This document shows positions 1-11,496 of a stretch of DNA of 64,000 bases, piece after piece (the stretch's first letter is position 1; the number at the start of each line of letters is the position of its first letter). The position numbers and the translations under genes were made by a program. Under the pieces are notes generated by a model. The model worked only from the letters and a program-made list of their open reading frames with translations, was not told the origin of the DNA and searched no databases. The DNA lies in contig VXBA01001646.1 of assembly GCA_013399895.1 (NCBI GenBank), positions 543,881 through 607,880 of the forward strand, given 5' to 3'. The stretch is from Serilophus lunatus. Taxonomy: Eukaryota; Chordata; Aves; Passeriformes; Eurylaimidae.

Positions 1-182
1 AAGCCCGCACCGGCACCGTGGGCTCCTGGGAGCCGCAGTGAATCAGGAAGGAAAAAAACTGAAAAACCAGGGTTTACATTGAGAACAGGGGGATCCCATC
101 CCCTTTTCCCCTCCCCGCTCCCTCCAAGAACCTGCCAGCACACCTCCCTGCACCCCCCTCCCTCCCTTTTCAACCCATTACA
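1..182 (-). mobile_element. Partial ERV LTR, cut by the window edge
   Basis: This is the 5' (U3 and promoter-side) part of an LTR read on the minus strand; the rest lies before the window. It matches the reverse complement of the start of the LTR at 57312-58285: the first bases (AAGCCCGCACCGGCACCGTG) correspond to 57539-57558, and the match runs to CCCATTACA at 174-182, equivalent to the TGTAGTGGG start of the other copy. About 60 bp present in the 57-kb copy are missing here, and the TATA box of that copy is changed to TGTAAAC. The shared TG boundary in two unrelated flanks is the evidence that this is an element end. Confidence 0.75.
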
Positions 183-594
183 CCCCCCCAAATCAAGAGC
201 TGTTTTTTCACTTGCGTCTGGGTTTATTTGGCCTCTCTCCACATTGAAAAAAACAGAGGTATTGAATCTGAGGGAGGGGACTTCTGTCTGAGGTCTCTGT
301 CTCTCCTAATTGTCTCAAACTAAAACATCCTGACTTCTTATTTCAATTTAAAACCACACTGTTAATAGGCTTTTATTAAGTCATGTTAAGCATTTCAGTT
401 TTCCCCAAGATCATCAGCCAATGATTAGTTTTTCCATAAAACTCGGGATCCTATTTCATTAAAGTTTTAAAGCTAAATTAGCTTTACATATAGATTTAAT
501 GAAGCAAAGAAAGTGACCAATATGATTAAAAATTTATTTGTCTATCAAGGTTACCAGCCTGTAATTGCTTAGGTCCCATAACAATGTTCCATCA
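183..594. other. No recognised feature
   Basis: AT-rich sequence between the LTR and the CR1 pol remnant. I see no gene, RNA or repeat. Confidence 0.5.
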
Positions 595-1235
595 TGATTT
601 TCAAGAATGATATTTCAATAACTTCTGCCATCTCTTGTGGGTTTATCTCATCAGGGTCCGCAAAGTTACGGATACCCAGTTGGCTTATGTCTTCTCTGAA
701 CTTGATATGTTCCCTGGAATTGATTCTCTTCCACCAAAGGTATATCCTGCTTATTTCCAGCCTTTCCCCCTGGTCTCTGGGACCTCAGATTCCTCAAGGC
801 AAGTCTGGTTATTAAAATTATGGCAAAGACAGCATTCATTACTTCAGCCTTTTCCATGCCCTGTGTAATTTGGTCCCCCATCTCCCTGACCAATGGACCC
901 TAATTTCTCCTAGTCTTTTAGCTGTTACCCACATACTTATAGAAGTCCTTCTTGTTGCCTTTGACATCCCTGAAAGGCTATTCCACTTGGTCTTCACCTT
1001 TCCTAACTTCAATCCTGGATACTAGAACAATGTTTCTGTATTTCTTCCAGGTTACCCATCCTCACTTCCATCCTCTGTATGATTCCGTTTTGTGTTTGAA
1101 TTTGGCCAGGAGCCATTTTTGCCTGATATCTTATTCATTTGGAATGAATTCTCTTTACCTTGGAGGAGGTGGTCTTTGAGGTGGTTTTCTTGAGTCCCCT
1201 CTTCACTCCAGGGCCTAATCCCACAGCAGTCTTCC
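595..1235 (-). mobile_element. Decayed CR1 LINE, ORF2 segment between endonuclease and reverse transcriptase
   Basis: The minus strand still reads as the linker between endonuclease and reverse transcriptase of CR1 ORF2. Around 963-925 it gives KGNKKDFYKYV, followed by a stop, and around 860-825 it gives EKAEVMNAVFA. Both correspond to conserved stretches of avian CR1 pol (KGNKKGFYKY and EKAEVLNAFFA as I recall them). Nearer 600-650 the reading DEINPQEMAEVI resembles the approach to the RT domain. Frameshifts and stops divide it, so it is a pseudogene fragment. It lacks the CR1 3' tail, so it is an internal remnant rather than a usual 5'-truncated copy. Limits are approximate. Confidence 0.75.
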
Positions 1236-3007
1236 AATGCATGAAAGGCATGCTTGCATAAAGATGCAGCCTTTTCATTGCCGGAGAAAGGAGCTTCTAT
1301 TCTCATTGTGTGTAACTTATTCATGTATCGATAAATATTTGACCAAGGGAAAACTATCACAGAAATGTTGCTCTAACTTCTGTGAAAGCAGAGGTTCTCT
1401 CTCTTCTTTCTGTGCTCTGTTCTTCTGAGACATCATGTTTGATTGAGTTCAAGTGCCACAAAAACTAGAATCCATTAGACTTAAGAGCGTTGACAAAACT
1501 GTATGTTAGACTATTGTAGCAGTCACCTGTGAAATAGAATTGGGGAACCGTGAAAAAACAAAGTTGCTCATAAAAGACAATTGTGATGTCAGTGAGATAA
1601 ATCTAGAAGTCTGAAAAAAAAGTTAAGAATTACCAAATTGAAAATTCTCTACAAATGTTTTATCAGTTTTTCAGCCTCAAGTGAGAAATAGTGAAAATAC
1701 ATTCAAGTAATGTAATTGATTACAAAATAAAAGGCTGCCAATGAGGAGCAGGCAGCTGCAGTGAATGCATGAAATAGAAATTAAATTATGCCTACAGGTT
1801 ACTGCATGCTTCATAAAAATTATTTATAACACTCATTTTTTTTCACTAAAGCAAAACAACAGCAGAAGAAGTTAGCCTGAACTAGCCTTGTAATAAATTC
1901 AGGTAAAAATGGCTGTAGCAAAAAAGTCCACCAGGTTTATTGAGCCCATTCACTGCATTTATAGATGGTGTGAGGATGTGGGATTTGATTTATCGTGCTT
2001 CATGCTTTAATAACATTAGCAAATAAGCCACATATTTACAGTAATTCAGTAATTTTTAAAGTTACAAGGCTGTAAAACATACTTCAATATTGTTAATATA
2101 TGGTGAATACTGATAATAATATGAGGCTTTATCTTTCAAAATTAGCTGGCAGAGGCAAGCGATTTAGTAACATTATTCAAATTTCGATCACCTAAAATTT
2201 CCTCCTACTCAGAAGAGGTACTACACCCAGCATAACAAATTATGATTAATATATCCTCAAACTGTGCAAAAGTTGTTACATACACCACTTTCTTGACCTC
2301 TAGGATTTGTTTTTAGTTAAATATTATTCTTCATTATATAAAACATAAAAGGAATATAAAAAAAGAGAAAGTACAAATAGGAAAAGACAGGAGAAAAGTA
2401 CTTCATCATAACAATTGTGTTAAGTAAAAATCAATGAACTAGTCATTCTCTGTGACACATAAATTACTAAAATTTATCTGGTCTCATACACATGAATCTT
2501 ATTGGGTTATATTGGTTTTGTTGTTGTTATTTCTTATACATTTAAGACGTAATGTTAAATCTAAAACATTTTTAATATAAAATGGTAAAATTACTTAGGT
2601 GACTTTTGAGATGCTGTCCCTTGAGAGTCCAAGCCCTGTAACCAGTATCTGAAAAGAGTTAAGGTCTCAATGGAGGCCAAAATATAGCAGGACATTTTGA
2701 GAAGACTGACCCAACCTCAGTGAATTCTGTGTGAATTTAACTGAGAGATTCCCTGAATGGAACATTGAGGAGAAAGCCTGTTCTGAAATCTTGGCTTTTG
2801 CTTACCATGGCCGAAGAATCTGTGACCTCTCTTTGAAAAGGGCTGAGAAAGCATTATCATTTCTTCCACAGGAACAGTTTCCCTTTGCCCTTTCCATATC
2901 TGGCCACATCATGGATTTGAGATGAAGAATCCTTGTGATTAGTGTGCTTTCACAAGAAATAAGGAATCCCAGCTTAGTCTTTTCTGCTGCCTATAAGGAA
3001 TTGGAGA
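1236..3007. other. No recognised feature
   Basis: AT-rich sequence with many stops in all frames. Short open frames such as 2731-2925 show no recognisable motif or codon bias. Confidence 0.5.
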
Positions 3008-3066
3008 ATGGTTTGTGTTGGAAGGGATCTTAAAGATAATCTAGTTCCAATCCTGAGGTCTGGCCT
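3008..3066 (-). mobile_element. Short CR1 3'-end fragment
   Basis: The words GTTGGAAGGGATCTTAAAGA and CTAGTTCCA are the reverse complement of the CR1 3' terminal region. Only about 60 bp are recognisable. Confidence 0.6.
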
Positions 3067-4329
3067 TGTTTTCTACTTGCCACCGAAGCAACTAAATTGC
3101 CAAACTAAAGCACAGTGTGTGTAAGGAGTCTCAAGCCCTTACACCACAGACTTGGCCATGAGCAGAAAGGAACTCAAGCCACTGTGGGCCATGAAGAGGG
3201 CAGAAGGAAGTGTTATCCCACTAGTCCCTCCTGAGTGAGGAGGCTCCCTTACCTGGAAAAGGAATTTTGAATTGCATTTGGTTAAGAAATGTCAGTAGCA
3301 CACACTAGATCATTCTGACATATTCAGGTCCTTCTCTATTATATATATACCATGTCTCATTTAAGGGAATATTTCTGCCACGTGTCAAACACGTACTGAC
3401 CAAAGTTGGTGAGGGACTTGCTGTAGACTTTGGGCTGACAGCTTTTACAGTACAGATCACTGGTGTGTTGGACTGAAAACCTGCAGCATCCCAACACGGA
3501 GACTGTATGTCAAGCAAACATCTTTTTTTCTCTTTGGGATTGCTCTTTCCTGTACAAAGAGGTACACGGACTTCTACTGTGAAGATAATAGGAGCAATGA
3601 TCTCAGCCTGTCCAGAATAGTTTCTTCCCATAGTCAAGGAGACCATTTAATTTTCATTCTTGTTCCTTTAGAGGTAAACAGATGCTTCCCTGCATCTCTG
3701 AGTGATAGGACTGATTTTCTGGAAGTTCTTTATGCAGGATATTTCTTGGTTGTTACTTTATTATCACCTGGCCCAGCAAAAATGTCTTGCTTCTTATCAT
3801 GCTAGAAATAAAGTCCTGTAAATTTGTCATAGTAAAATATATTCTAGTTAATGTGAATATATTCAGACAGGAAGGGACAATATACTTGGATTTCTCACAA
3901 GATACCAATTTAATCTAATGATAATGATTATTGCTGATTTGAGATAAGATTAGTGAAAATTTCACCCAATAGTGGTACATTCAGCTGGTGCCAAAGGATT
4001 GTCTGGCGCTCAATTAAGCGTTTAATCAGAAAAAAAATTCCTAGATTATGTCAATTAATTAAAAGCATATTAATAATTAATAACAAATATAGCATTTATA
4101 ATTAAAAGTATTACAAAATACTGAATGAATACTGTATCATTTTTAAGGCAGAAATTAGCATTGCAAATAAAAGGCAGAGGAACACAGGTCAAATAAAAAC
4201 AAGAATCTGCTAATATACACTGTAATGAAAGCAATGTGAAGACGGACGTATTACAAGTGATTTGTTCATCAGCTACAAGTGTCCTTCCACATAGTATGGG
4301 ATCTGAAAAGGAACAAGGTTGAGAACAAG
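3067..4329. other. No recognised feature
   Basis: No gene or repeat recognised. The minus-strand open frame at 3305-3646 (113 codons) has no familiar domain and is probably chance. Confidence 0.5.
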
Positions 4330-4730
4330 CCAGAAAATGGTTTGGGTTGGAAGGGACATTTAAAAGCCATCTAGTTATATCCCTCTGCAATGAGCAGGGA
4401 CACCTTCTTCTACATCCCCATCCAACCCGACCTTGAATGTTTCCAGGGATGAGGCATCTACCATCTTTCTGGGAAAACTGTTCATCTTTTTTCGCCACCT
4501 TCACCATAAAAAATTTTCTCTATATATCTAATCTGAATCTACCCTCTTTTAGTTTCAAGCCACTACCTCTTGCCCTATCACTACATACTTAAAGGGGGCT
4601 TATAAGAAAGTGTATTTAAAGGTCACCACAAGGTCTCCCTGGAGGTCTCCCTGGAGCCTTCTTTTCTTCAGGCTGAATGAACCCCATTCCCTCAGCCTGT
4701 CCTCATAGGAGAGGAACAGACAGATTTCAC
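4330..4730 (-). mobile_element. 5'-truncated CR1 LINE
   Basis: Reverse complement of a CR1 3' region: GGTTTGGGTTGGAAGGGAC near 4339, then CATCCAACCCGACCTTGAA near 4419, the section with CTCTTGCCCTATCACTAC, and finally TTCTTCAGGCTGAATGAACC near 4664, which lies at the 3' end of the pol reading frame. A 12-bp duplication (GGTCTCCCTGGA twice) sits at about 4632-4655. The minus-strand open frame here is a decayed CR1 shadow. Confidence 0.85.
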
Positions 4731-6815
4731 AGCCTCACTGCACCTAAAAGATGCCAGAAGGAAGAGGAAGCTAAAGGTAAAGGTTCTTGTAGATTCCACT
4801 GCTTTAAAAAATTGTCTTATAAGAGAGCTATCCATACTCAGTTGTACCTACATTTAGGGGAATAAATCCAAACTTATGTCCACAATGCCTCCTTTCCTTG
4901 GGACACAGATTGGAACTCCTTAGCAGAATACAAAAAAAAAGCAGTTTTGGTACTTCAGAAGGAACAGTTCAGTTCCCTCCTGCCATCAGCAATAGTGATG
5001 TAGAGTGAAGGGAAGTGGTGAAAGAAGACATCAGTATGGTCAGGAAACTGTGACTTGCTGCTTTTGCTACTTCAGTCATGACCAGCCTGACCTTACAGGG
5101 CTTCAGTACAAGAAAACCACAGTCAACACAAACAAAACTCTTAGATTGCTCCACTATTCAGCTTTTCCATGCAGCATTTTTTTTTCTATGCCTGAAGACA
5201 ATTTAGTCTAGGCAGTTCGCAAAACCAGAGAAACTGAGGAATGGGATTTATTCCTCTTCCACATCAGTTCAAGCTGGCCCAAATCTTTCTTTAAAGGTAG
5301 TATGCGCATTTCTTCTGTGTATATTTTGTTAGCTTTCAGATAATGAGACTCACACTATAGATTGTACCTTTCACTGACATAATACAATTGTATAACATAA
5401 TCAGTGATTTCGATGACAAGGACCTCTGATGTTAAACAACTGCCCCAAATATCAGGAGGTTAAGCAGTATGTTGTAACAAGTATGTAAGGTATGCAAAAA
5501 CATTTCAGCTAAAGCGTTTGTCTTTCATTTTCATCTCAGATGATTATCTATGCTGCTGCAGGTATAAATTCATCCTGCTCTACTAGTTTCTTCATCACAG
5601 TGACTTTGCTCCATCAAAAGCTTTAATAACATACTTCTAGACTTTCATTTCCTTTCTCTGTCTTTTTCCTTGAAGAGATCTCTGGTTACTAAATTGATCT
5701 AAAAACACATGTCATCAAATTTTAAAGACCTAAATCTTATCTAAAATTCATCCTGACACAGAATCAGTTTATCCTTCTGGATTTAAGGGGGGCTGGGGAA
5801 GGGGGGCAGGAAGAAAGGGGAAAAAAGCCAACAACAAAACAAAAAAGTCTGAGTCACTAATTAGTGGAATGTAATGAGAAAAAATCAGATTTCTGAAGAT
5901 TCACTTCAAATAGTACTGCATCGAATATTCTGTATGCATTGATTTTCCTGGGTTTTGTTTTAGTTTCAGATTTAAAAATGAACTTCACTGTAGCTAATAC
6001 ATAATAAATCAATCTCATCTATAATGACATGTGTAGGCTGGCAAACTAATACAGCCAAGCAAACTCTTTTACTCCTACCCTTTCTACTAAAGGACTGTAT
6101 GCAATTGTTTTGCAGCAGACAGTGAAATGTATTTTTTATTTTCAGAGATTGCTAGATCTTATATATGTGATTATTTTAGCATGACTGATTGATTGTAAGG
6201 AAGTTTAAGCAGTACTTTCTGAAGCTTTCTAAAGAAATCTTATAAAATCCTTTTAGTGATGCAAAAATCAGCTCATGTTAATGGTTTTATAAGTCATTTC
6301 TCTCAAATCAAATACCTTCTGCAATGGAACAATGCTTTTTAAAGGCTTAGAAGTACTTCAATACGTTCAGTTTTCATTCTTGCAGTGAATTTTCCCACAG
6401 AATTAATTTGATACCATTCTAAATGAATTTTACTAAATTGTTAGATTATGAAGTTCTCCATTGGCATAGAAATCTTACAGCTTGTTCTTCAGCCTTTTTC
6501 TGGGTCTGGAGGAGGGAACAAAACGACAAAACCTAAACGACTGTATGTTCTGGAGAAAAGCCAGACTTAGAACTATGGAGAGGTTATGATCCTACAGCAA
6601 GAGTTGCATGTTATAGTAAAATTTTATTAAAAATGTCTTCAATGTAGGCTGCTGTGCAGTGCTTATCACCATAGATTCTAAGAAATGTGTTGTTCAGTAG
6701 CAAACAACTCCAATGTATTTGTTCTTTTATATTCTTCTTGCGTTGAAGAATTGTATGCAGTGAAACACTTGTTTTAGGGCTCTTAAATCTTGTAAGACAT
6801 ACCTTGTTCTCAACA
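4731..6815. other. No recognised feature
   Basis: AT-rich sequence with a short purine tract near 5785-5825. No gene or repeat family recognised. Confidence 0.5.
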
Positions 6816-6950
6816 TCACAGAATAGTTTGGGTTGGAAGGGATCTTAAAGATCATTCAATTCAAACCTTCTGCCGTGGGCAGGAACATCTTCCACTAGAA
6901 CAGGTTTCCCAAAGCCCTATCCAACCTGGCCTTGAACACATTCACAGAAA
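6816..6950 (-). mobile_element. Short CR1 3'-end fragment
   Basis: Starts with ATCACAGAATAGTTTGGGTT, then AAGGGATCTTAAAGATCATT and TATCCAACCTGGCCTTGAAC: the reverse complement of about the last 130 bp of CR1. It ends 16 bp before the tRNA-like sequence. Confidence 0.85.
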
Positions 6951-6966
6951 AGGTGGCAAACATTTT

Positions 6967-7043
6967 TGCCAAAAGCTGTGAATGAACCAGGGACTTTTAA
7001 TCTTCGGTTTAACATTCCCAGTTCCCCGCTGAGCTAGTTCAGC
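6967..7043 (-). pseudogene. tRNA-Phe (GAA)-like pseudogene
   Basis: Read on the minus strand, this 77-nt stretch aligns along its whole length with eukaryotic nuclear tRNA-Phe: start GCTGAACTAGCTCAG (tRNA-Phe GCCGAAATAGCTCAG), anticodon region GTTAAACCGAAGATTAAAAG with GAA at 7005-7003, T arm GTCCCTGGTTCATTC, and end TTTTGGCA. The acceptor stem can still form 6 of 7 pairs, counting G-U. The anticodon stem keeps 4 of 5 pairs, the T stem only 3 of 5, and the D-arm side carries an insertion of about 5 nt. It is therefore probably non-functional. Whether it is a direct tRNA retrocopy or the head of an old tRNA-derived SINE cannot be decided here. Confidence 0.7.
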
Positions 7044-7604
7044 TCACAAAATGTGTCTCATCATCCCAAGGTGAATGCTGAGTGCACTTTCAGTACAGAC
7101 AAGGAAAACTGCTTTGTCTTTTTAGATCAGAACTACAATGAGTGCTTTGAATAGGGTAGATTTTAAGCCTCTAGCTACTTCTCTCCACTGCTTTGAGCTC
7201 CTTGTAAGTCACCTGTTAAGGAAGGACATTTGGATTTGGTATGTTACTAAACAGTGAGAGGGGGAGGATGTGAAGACCTGTCTGATATAATAGCCATCCT
7301 TGTTAAGGAGGTATACTATAATGTTTCCTAAATGCTAAGAGTTTCATAATGAGATATCTCATACTGCTTTAGTCAGGCTAGAAGGTGACAAAACCATAAA
7401 TAACTAGCCATTTCTAGTTACGATAGGACAGTGTCCTCTAGATAGCCAGAGGTGACAGGAAGCATTACTCAGATATTGTGATGTCAGTGAAGACTCGAGC
7501 TTTGCTTCTCTGTTAGGAAACTAGACTGGGTGAAATTGTACACTTTCCACTGAGCAATGTTTAGTGGAACAATGAACTAGAGTTAAAAGCTTGAGTTATT
7601 TTCC
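7044..7604. other. No recognised feature
   Basis: Unique-looking sequence between the tRNA-like pseudogene and the solo LTR. Nothing recognised. Confidence 0.5.
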
Positions 7605-7608
7605 CTAC

Positions 7609-8038
7609 TAACTTGCGGAAACCTAACACACAACGTAGGCCTCGTTATGAGAAAAGTGTGTTTATTCTGCGCAGGGAGCGGGGTTACAGATTCATTCCAA
7701 ATCCCCTGCTCCCCGATCACATGGCTGTCCCGGGCTTATATCCCCCTCCTGAGTGACAGCCGTCACACAGCTCAGACTGGCCCCTCCTGCTCCGAGCCCA
7801 CCCTCTTCTCCGCCCCGTCCCTTCGAGGGCTGGGCTGTCGTTGCCATCGTCCCGTCGCAGACAGGCACATCCTCCTCCTCTAGGAGACCTTGAGATGTTG
7901 TTCCAGGCTGTTGTGATGTCTGGTTTTCACCATCTCTGTCCCCCTTATCTGATGTTCGTGTCTAGTGTTTACAGAACCTGCTCTATACTAGCCCTGTGTC
8001 CCAGCAGGGCCCTGACTTCCCTTTCTAACCCCAACTCA
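7609..8038 (-). mobile_element. Solo LTR (430 bp), family A copy 1, with 4-bp target duplication
   Basis: Reverse-oriented solo LTR running TGAGTTGGGG to CCGCAAGTTA on the minus strand, flanked by CTAC at 7605-7608 and 8039-8042. It is GC-rich in AT-rich surroundings. On the minus strand a TATA box (GATATAAG, near 7743-7736) lies about 70 bp upstream of a poly(A) signal (AATAAA, 7666-7661), the usual U3-R layout of an LTR. It is closely similar to the LTR at 12888-13316. A 4-bp duplication is typical of class I (gamma-like) endogenous retroviruses, so that assignment is inferred. No internal retroviral sequence lies next to it. The open frames inside it are not viral genes. Confidence 0.85.
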
Positions 8039-8344
8039 CTACCAATGGAACATTTGTCTTCCTGACTTGAGTTCTGAAAATCTTGAGTTCTGAAATTCTT
8101 GAACTGCTTCCTACATGTCTGCAGTGTTTATAAATTAATACAGTGCAGGGTAAAAAGAAATTATCTAGTACTTGTGAGTCTAGATGCCAGTTCCAGGCAG
8201 TGACAAACGAGGCAAGTATGGTAGTTACTGCTACCAAAGCTACTAGTAGCTTTGCTGAGAGTCCTTCCAGGTTCTCATGATAACTTTGCCTTTGTCAGAG
8301 AATACAGGAAGTTGGCTGAAGGGGTGGTGCTGAACATGTAACTC

Positions 8345-9360
8345 TATCATGTATCACAGTATCAGGAAGGTTGGAAGAGACCACAGAGATCGAGTTCATC
8401 AAGTCCAACCCATAATCTAATAGCAACCCATAATCTAAATTATGGCAACAAGTGCCTCATCCAGCCTACTCTTGAACACATCCAGGGTTGGTGACTCCAC
8501 CACCTCCCTGGGCAGCCCATTCCAATGGCGGATCACCCTTTCCATGAAGAATTTCTTAATATCGAGTCTAAACCTCCCCTGATGGAGCTTGAGACTGTGT
8601 CCTCTTGTTCTGTCACCTGAGAGAAGAGACTGACCCCCGCCTGACTACAACCTCCTTTCAGGTAGTTATAGACAGCGATGAGGTCACCCCTGAGCCTCCT
8701 CTTCTCCAGGCTGGACAACCCCAGCTCCTTCAGCCACTCCTCATAGGGCTTGTGCTCCAGCCCCTTCACCATCCTTGTTGCCCTTCTCTGAACACGTTCC
8801 AGTAACTCAACATCTTTCTTGCACTGAGGGCCCCAGAACTGGACACAGTACTCAAGGTACAGCCTCACCAGTGCTGAGTACAGGGGAAGGATAACTTCCT
8901 TAGTCCTGCTGGCCACACCATTCCTGATGCAAGCCAGGATGCCACTGGCCTTCTTGGCCACCTGGGCACACTGCTGGCTCGTGTCAAGTCTCCCACCCAC
9001 CAGCACTACCAAGTCTCTCTCTGTCTGCCCACTCTCCAGCCACTCCGACCTCAGTTTATGGGGTTATTGAGACCAAAGTGTAAGGCCCTGCACTTGGACT
9101 TGTTGAATCTCATCCCACTGGAATTTGCCCATCTCTACAGCCTGTCCAGATCTCTCTGCAGGGCCCTCCTACCCTCCAACAGATCGACACCTGCTCCGAA
9201 CTTGGTGTCATTTGCAAACTTACTAATGAAAGACTCAATCCCATCATCAAGGCCATCAATGAAGACATTAAACAGAACCGGGCCCAACACCAATCCCTGA
9301 GGGACACCACTAGTGACTGGTAACTTCATAGCCTGATTTGCTGCTTCTCTCTCTAAAAGA
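8345..9360 (-). mobile_element. 5'-truncated CR1 LINE with RT C-terminal half
   Basis: About 1 kb of CR1 on the minus strand. The most upstream part (9368-9135) encodes the RT palm: SGVPQGLVLGPVLFNVF and then FANDTK, where active copies have FADD, so one catalytic aspartate is lost. After a frame break, 9012-8533 encodes the C-terminal region with LPLYSALVRLYLEYCVQFWG and ERVQRRATRMVKGLEHKPYE. The 3' end, ATCACAGTATCAGGAAGGTT in the plus-strand reading, lies near 8355. The copy is the best preserved CR1 coding sequence in the window but is inactive. Confidence 0.92.
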
Positions 9361-10080
9361 AGAGGCAACGTGTATGACGGTAATTATCAACGTGGTCTGT
9401 AAGGGAAGCATGGATGCTAAATATGACTAGAAAGAGAACTAGCCTTGATGGGATACGAAATGGAAGTGTTGAAATGTATCCAAGTAGGTTTCTTGTGCCT
9501 TCTTCTGTTAATGGAGATTTGAATAATTTTAGGTTATTCCTCTGGATGTCAGTCATCTCTCTCAAATACAATAGTATTATATCATAAGCAGCAATATGAG
9601 AGGATGCAGAAGGATATTTTCAATTGACTCTACCTATTTAGTGGATACTACTTAGCAGTGTCGCTAGTGTGGTCTCCATCCCCTAGTATGCTGCATCGAA
9701 TACATTTGCTTCAGTTAGGAACAGAGTTTGCAAATTGATTATGTGCTCTTCTGGCTCATTTGACATAGTCAGTATTGGCTTATACACAGCGTATCCCAAG
9801 AAAGTTTTTTTAATGTTGGCCAGAATATTGCATGGTTCTGACAAGGGCCATGTTCCTGATGGTCTACTAAAATGTAAAGAGCAGTAAATAGTAGGATAAA
9901 CAAACGTATGTGTCACCCTGTAAAGGAAGATAACGCAGGTACTCCCAAAACATGGGCAGTGGAAGGACTTAAGAAAAATTTAACTTTCAAAGGTGAGAAA
10001 GCTAAACTTAATGGTGTATGCACCAGGCATGAAAGAATGCAAAACTCTTTCCTTTCCAAGCCTTCTTAACAGCTTGGTTG
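9361..10080. other. No recognised feature
   Basis: No gene or repeat recognised between the CR1 and the solo LTR. Confidence 0.5.
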
Positions 10081-10085
10081 GTCCC

Positions 10086-10554
10086 TGTCATGGTTTAAGT
10101 GCCCAGAAAAATACCTTTTGATGTGTAACTGTGTTGAATCCTTTCCGTTTTTAATTTGTTTTCCCAGGGTGAATTTGCCAAGGGCAGGCAACCACCCAGC
10201 GCTGCTCAGCACAGAGCATGTTGACGGCGGGCAGTGCCGGCAGCTGTGGGGGGGCTAATTCCAGCAACCAGGATCCAGCACTCTGCTGAATCCTTTTTTA
10301 CAATTTTAAAACCTCTTTGGGGGTTTGGGGTACTGGTGTCTCTAGGGGATTTGTTTTCTCAGTTCCAGGTGTTTGGTTTTTTCAGGGACATATGTAGGGA
10401 CATGGTTTTCTTTCGGGTGTGGGGAGCGTGACTAGTTGGTACTATTTTAATGCATACTTTTTTTTTATCCATATTTTTATTTTAATAAATCTTGTTGCAT
10501 TCCTCTTGTCCTAGTTGTAGTTAAATAGCCCTCTCATCATCTCAAACTGAGACA
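10086..10554 (+). mobile_element. Solo LTR (469 bp) with 5-bp target duplication
   Basis: Runs from TGTCATGGTTTAAG to CAAACTGAGACA and is flanked by GTCCC at 10081-10085 and 10555-10559. A poly(A) signal (AATAAA, 10484-10489) lies near the 3' end, which sets the orientation as plus. The 5-bp duplication and the TG...CA ends support an ERV LTR. I see only one copy of this type here and cannot name the family. The 65-codon frame inside it (10234-10431) is not a recognisable protein. Confidence 0.8.
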
Positions 10555-10559
10555 GTCCC

Positions 10560-10940
10560 CCTTCATGGGGGCTCCCAAGTCATCTGTGAAAAAGTTACCT
10601 TTTCGGGGAGTAAACTGCTCTGAGAGGCTGGAGAGGGAAAGAAGTCCAAGTTTAAGCCTCCCAGCTATCAAAGAACTCTTGAACAAAAAGAAAAATTATT
10701 AAACCAGCCTATCTCCTTGCTATCTCTTCTTCAAGGCCCCCTACACACCTGTTGCAGCTGATCACAAAACTTCAAACTAAACTCATCTTTCTGGGGTATG
10801 TTTTTCATCTCTGTATCCACTATCACCCTCTCAGTTCTCATCTTTATTTTCTTGGAAAACTAGCTATAATTGTCTGAAGCCAATCACTAATCACTAATTA
10901 CCAAAAAGTCTTCACTACAGTGAGAGCAGGCACTGCAGTT
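10560..10940. other. No recognised feature
   Basis: No gene or repeat recognised. Confidence 0.5.
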
Positions 10941-11027
10941 TCACAAAATTGAAGGGTAGTTGAGCTTGGAGAACACTTCTGGAGATCATCATATCCAGCC
11001 TTCCTGCTCAAAGGCTTACCTATAGGA

Positions 11028-11218
11028 AATAAGGGTTGTCAAACACTGAAACAGACTGCCCGGGGAAGTGGTGGAGTCACTATCCCTAGAAATGTTGAAG
11101 AAATAACTGGGCATGGTATTTAATTCTGTTGTTTAGTAGACAAGATGGTGTTCAGTCAAAGGTTGGACTTGATGAACTTGGAGGTATTTTTCAGCCTTAA
11201 TGATTACATGATTCTGTG
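11028..11218 (+). mobile_element. Short CR1 LINE inserted in an older CR1
   Basis: Plus-strand CR1 3' end: AACAGACTGCCCGGGGAAGT near 11051, GGTTGGACTTGATGAACTTG near 11161, and the terminal TGATTACATGATTCTGTG. It sits between two collinear pieces of the opposite-strand CR1. The 5' limit is approximate. Confidence 0.85.
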
Positions 11219-11496
11219 AAATTGGTCGGGGCTTTGTCCAGCTGGGTTTTGAGTATTTCTGAGGATGGAGACTGCACATCCTTCAATATTCAATCACCTC
11301 CAGCATTAAAAAAAAATGCTTTTTGGGTTTTCTTCTATATTTAAGTTTCATGTATTTCAGTTTGTTCCAATTACACATTGTGCTTTCACTGGACACTGGT
11401 GAGAAGAGCCCGGCTTCACTTTCTTTAGTTCCTGCCTCAGCAGATATTTATGTACACTGATATAATCCTCCAGAGTCTTCTCTTCTCTGGGCTGAA

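Noticed and set aside
7647..8065. Proline/serine/arginine-rich frames shared between 7647-8065 and 12840-13312
   Set aside because: The similarity comes from two copies of the same LTR, not from a gene family; no start context or known domain.
8533..9368. A possible functional reverse transcriptase
   Set aside because: The catalytic motif reads FAND instead of FADD, the frame is broken and the element is 5'-truncated, so it is a dead CR1 copy.
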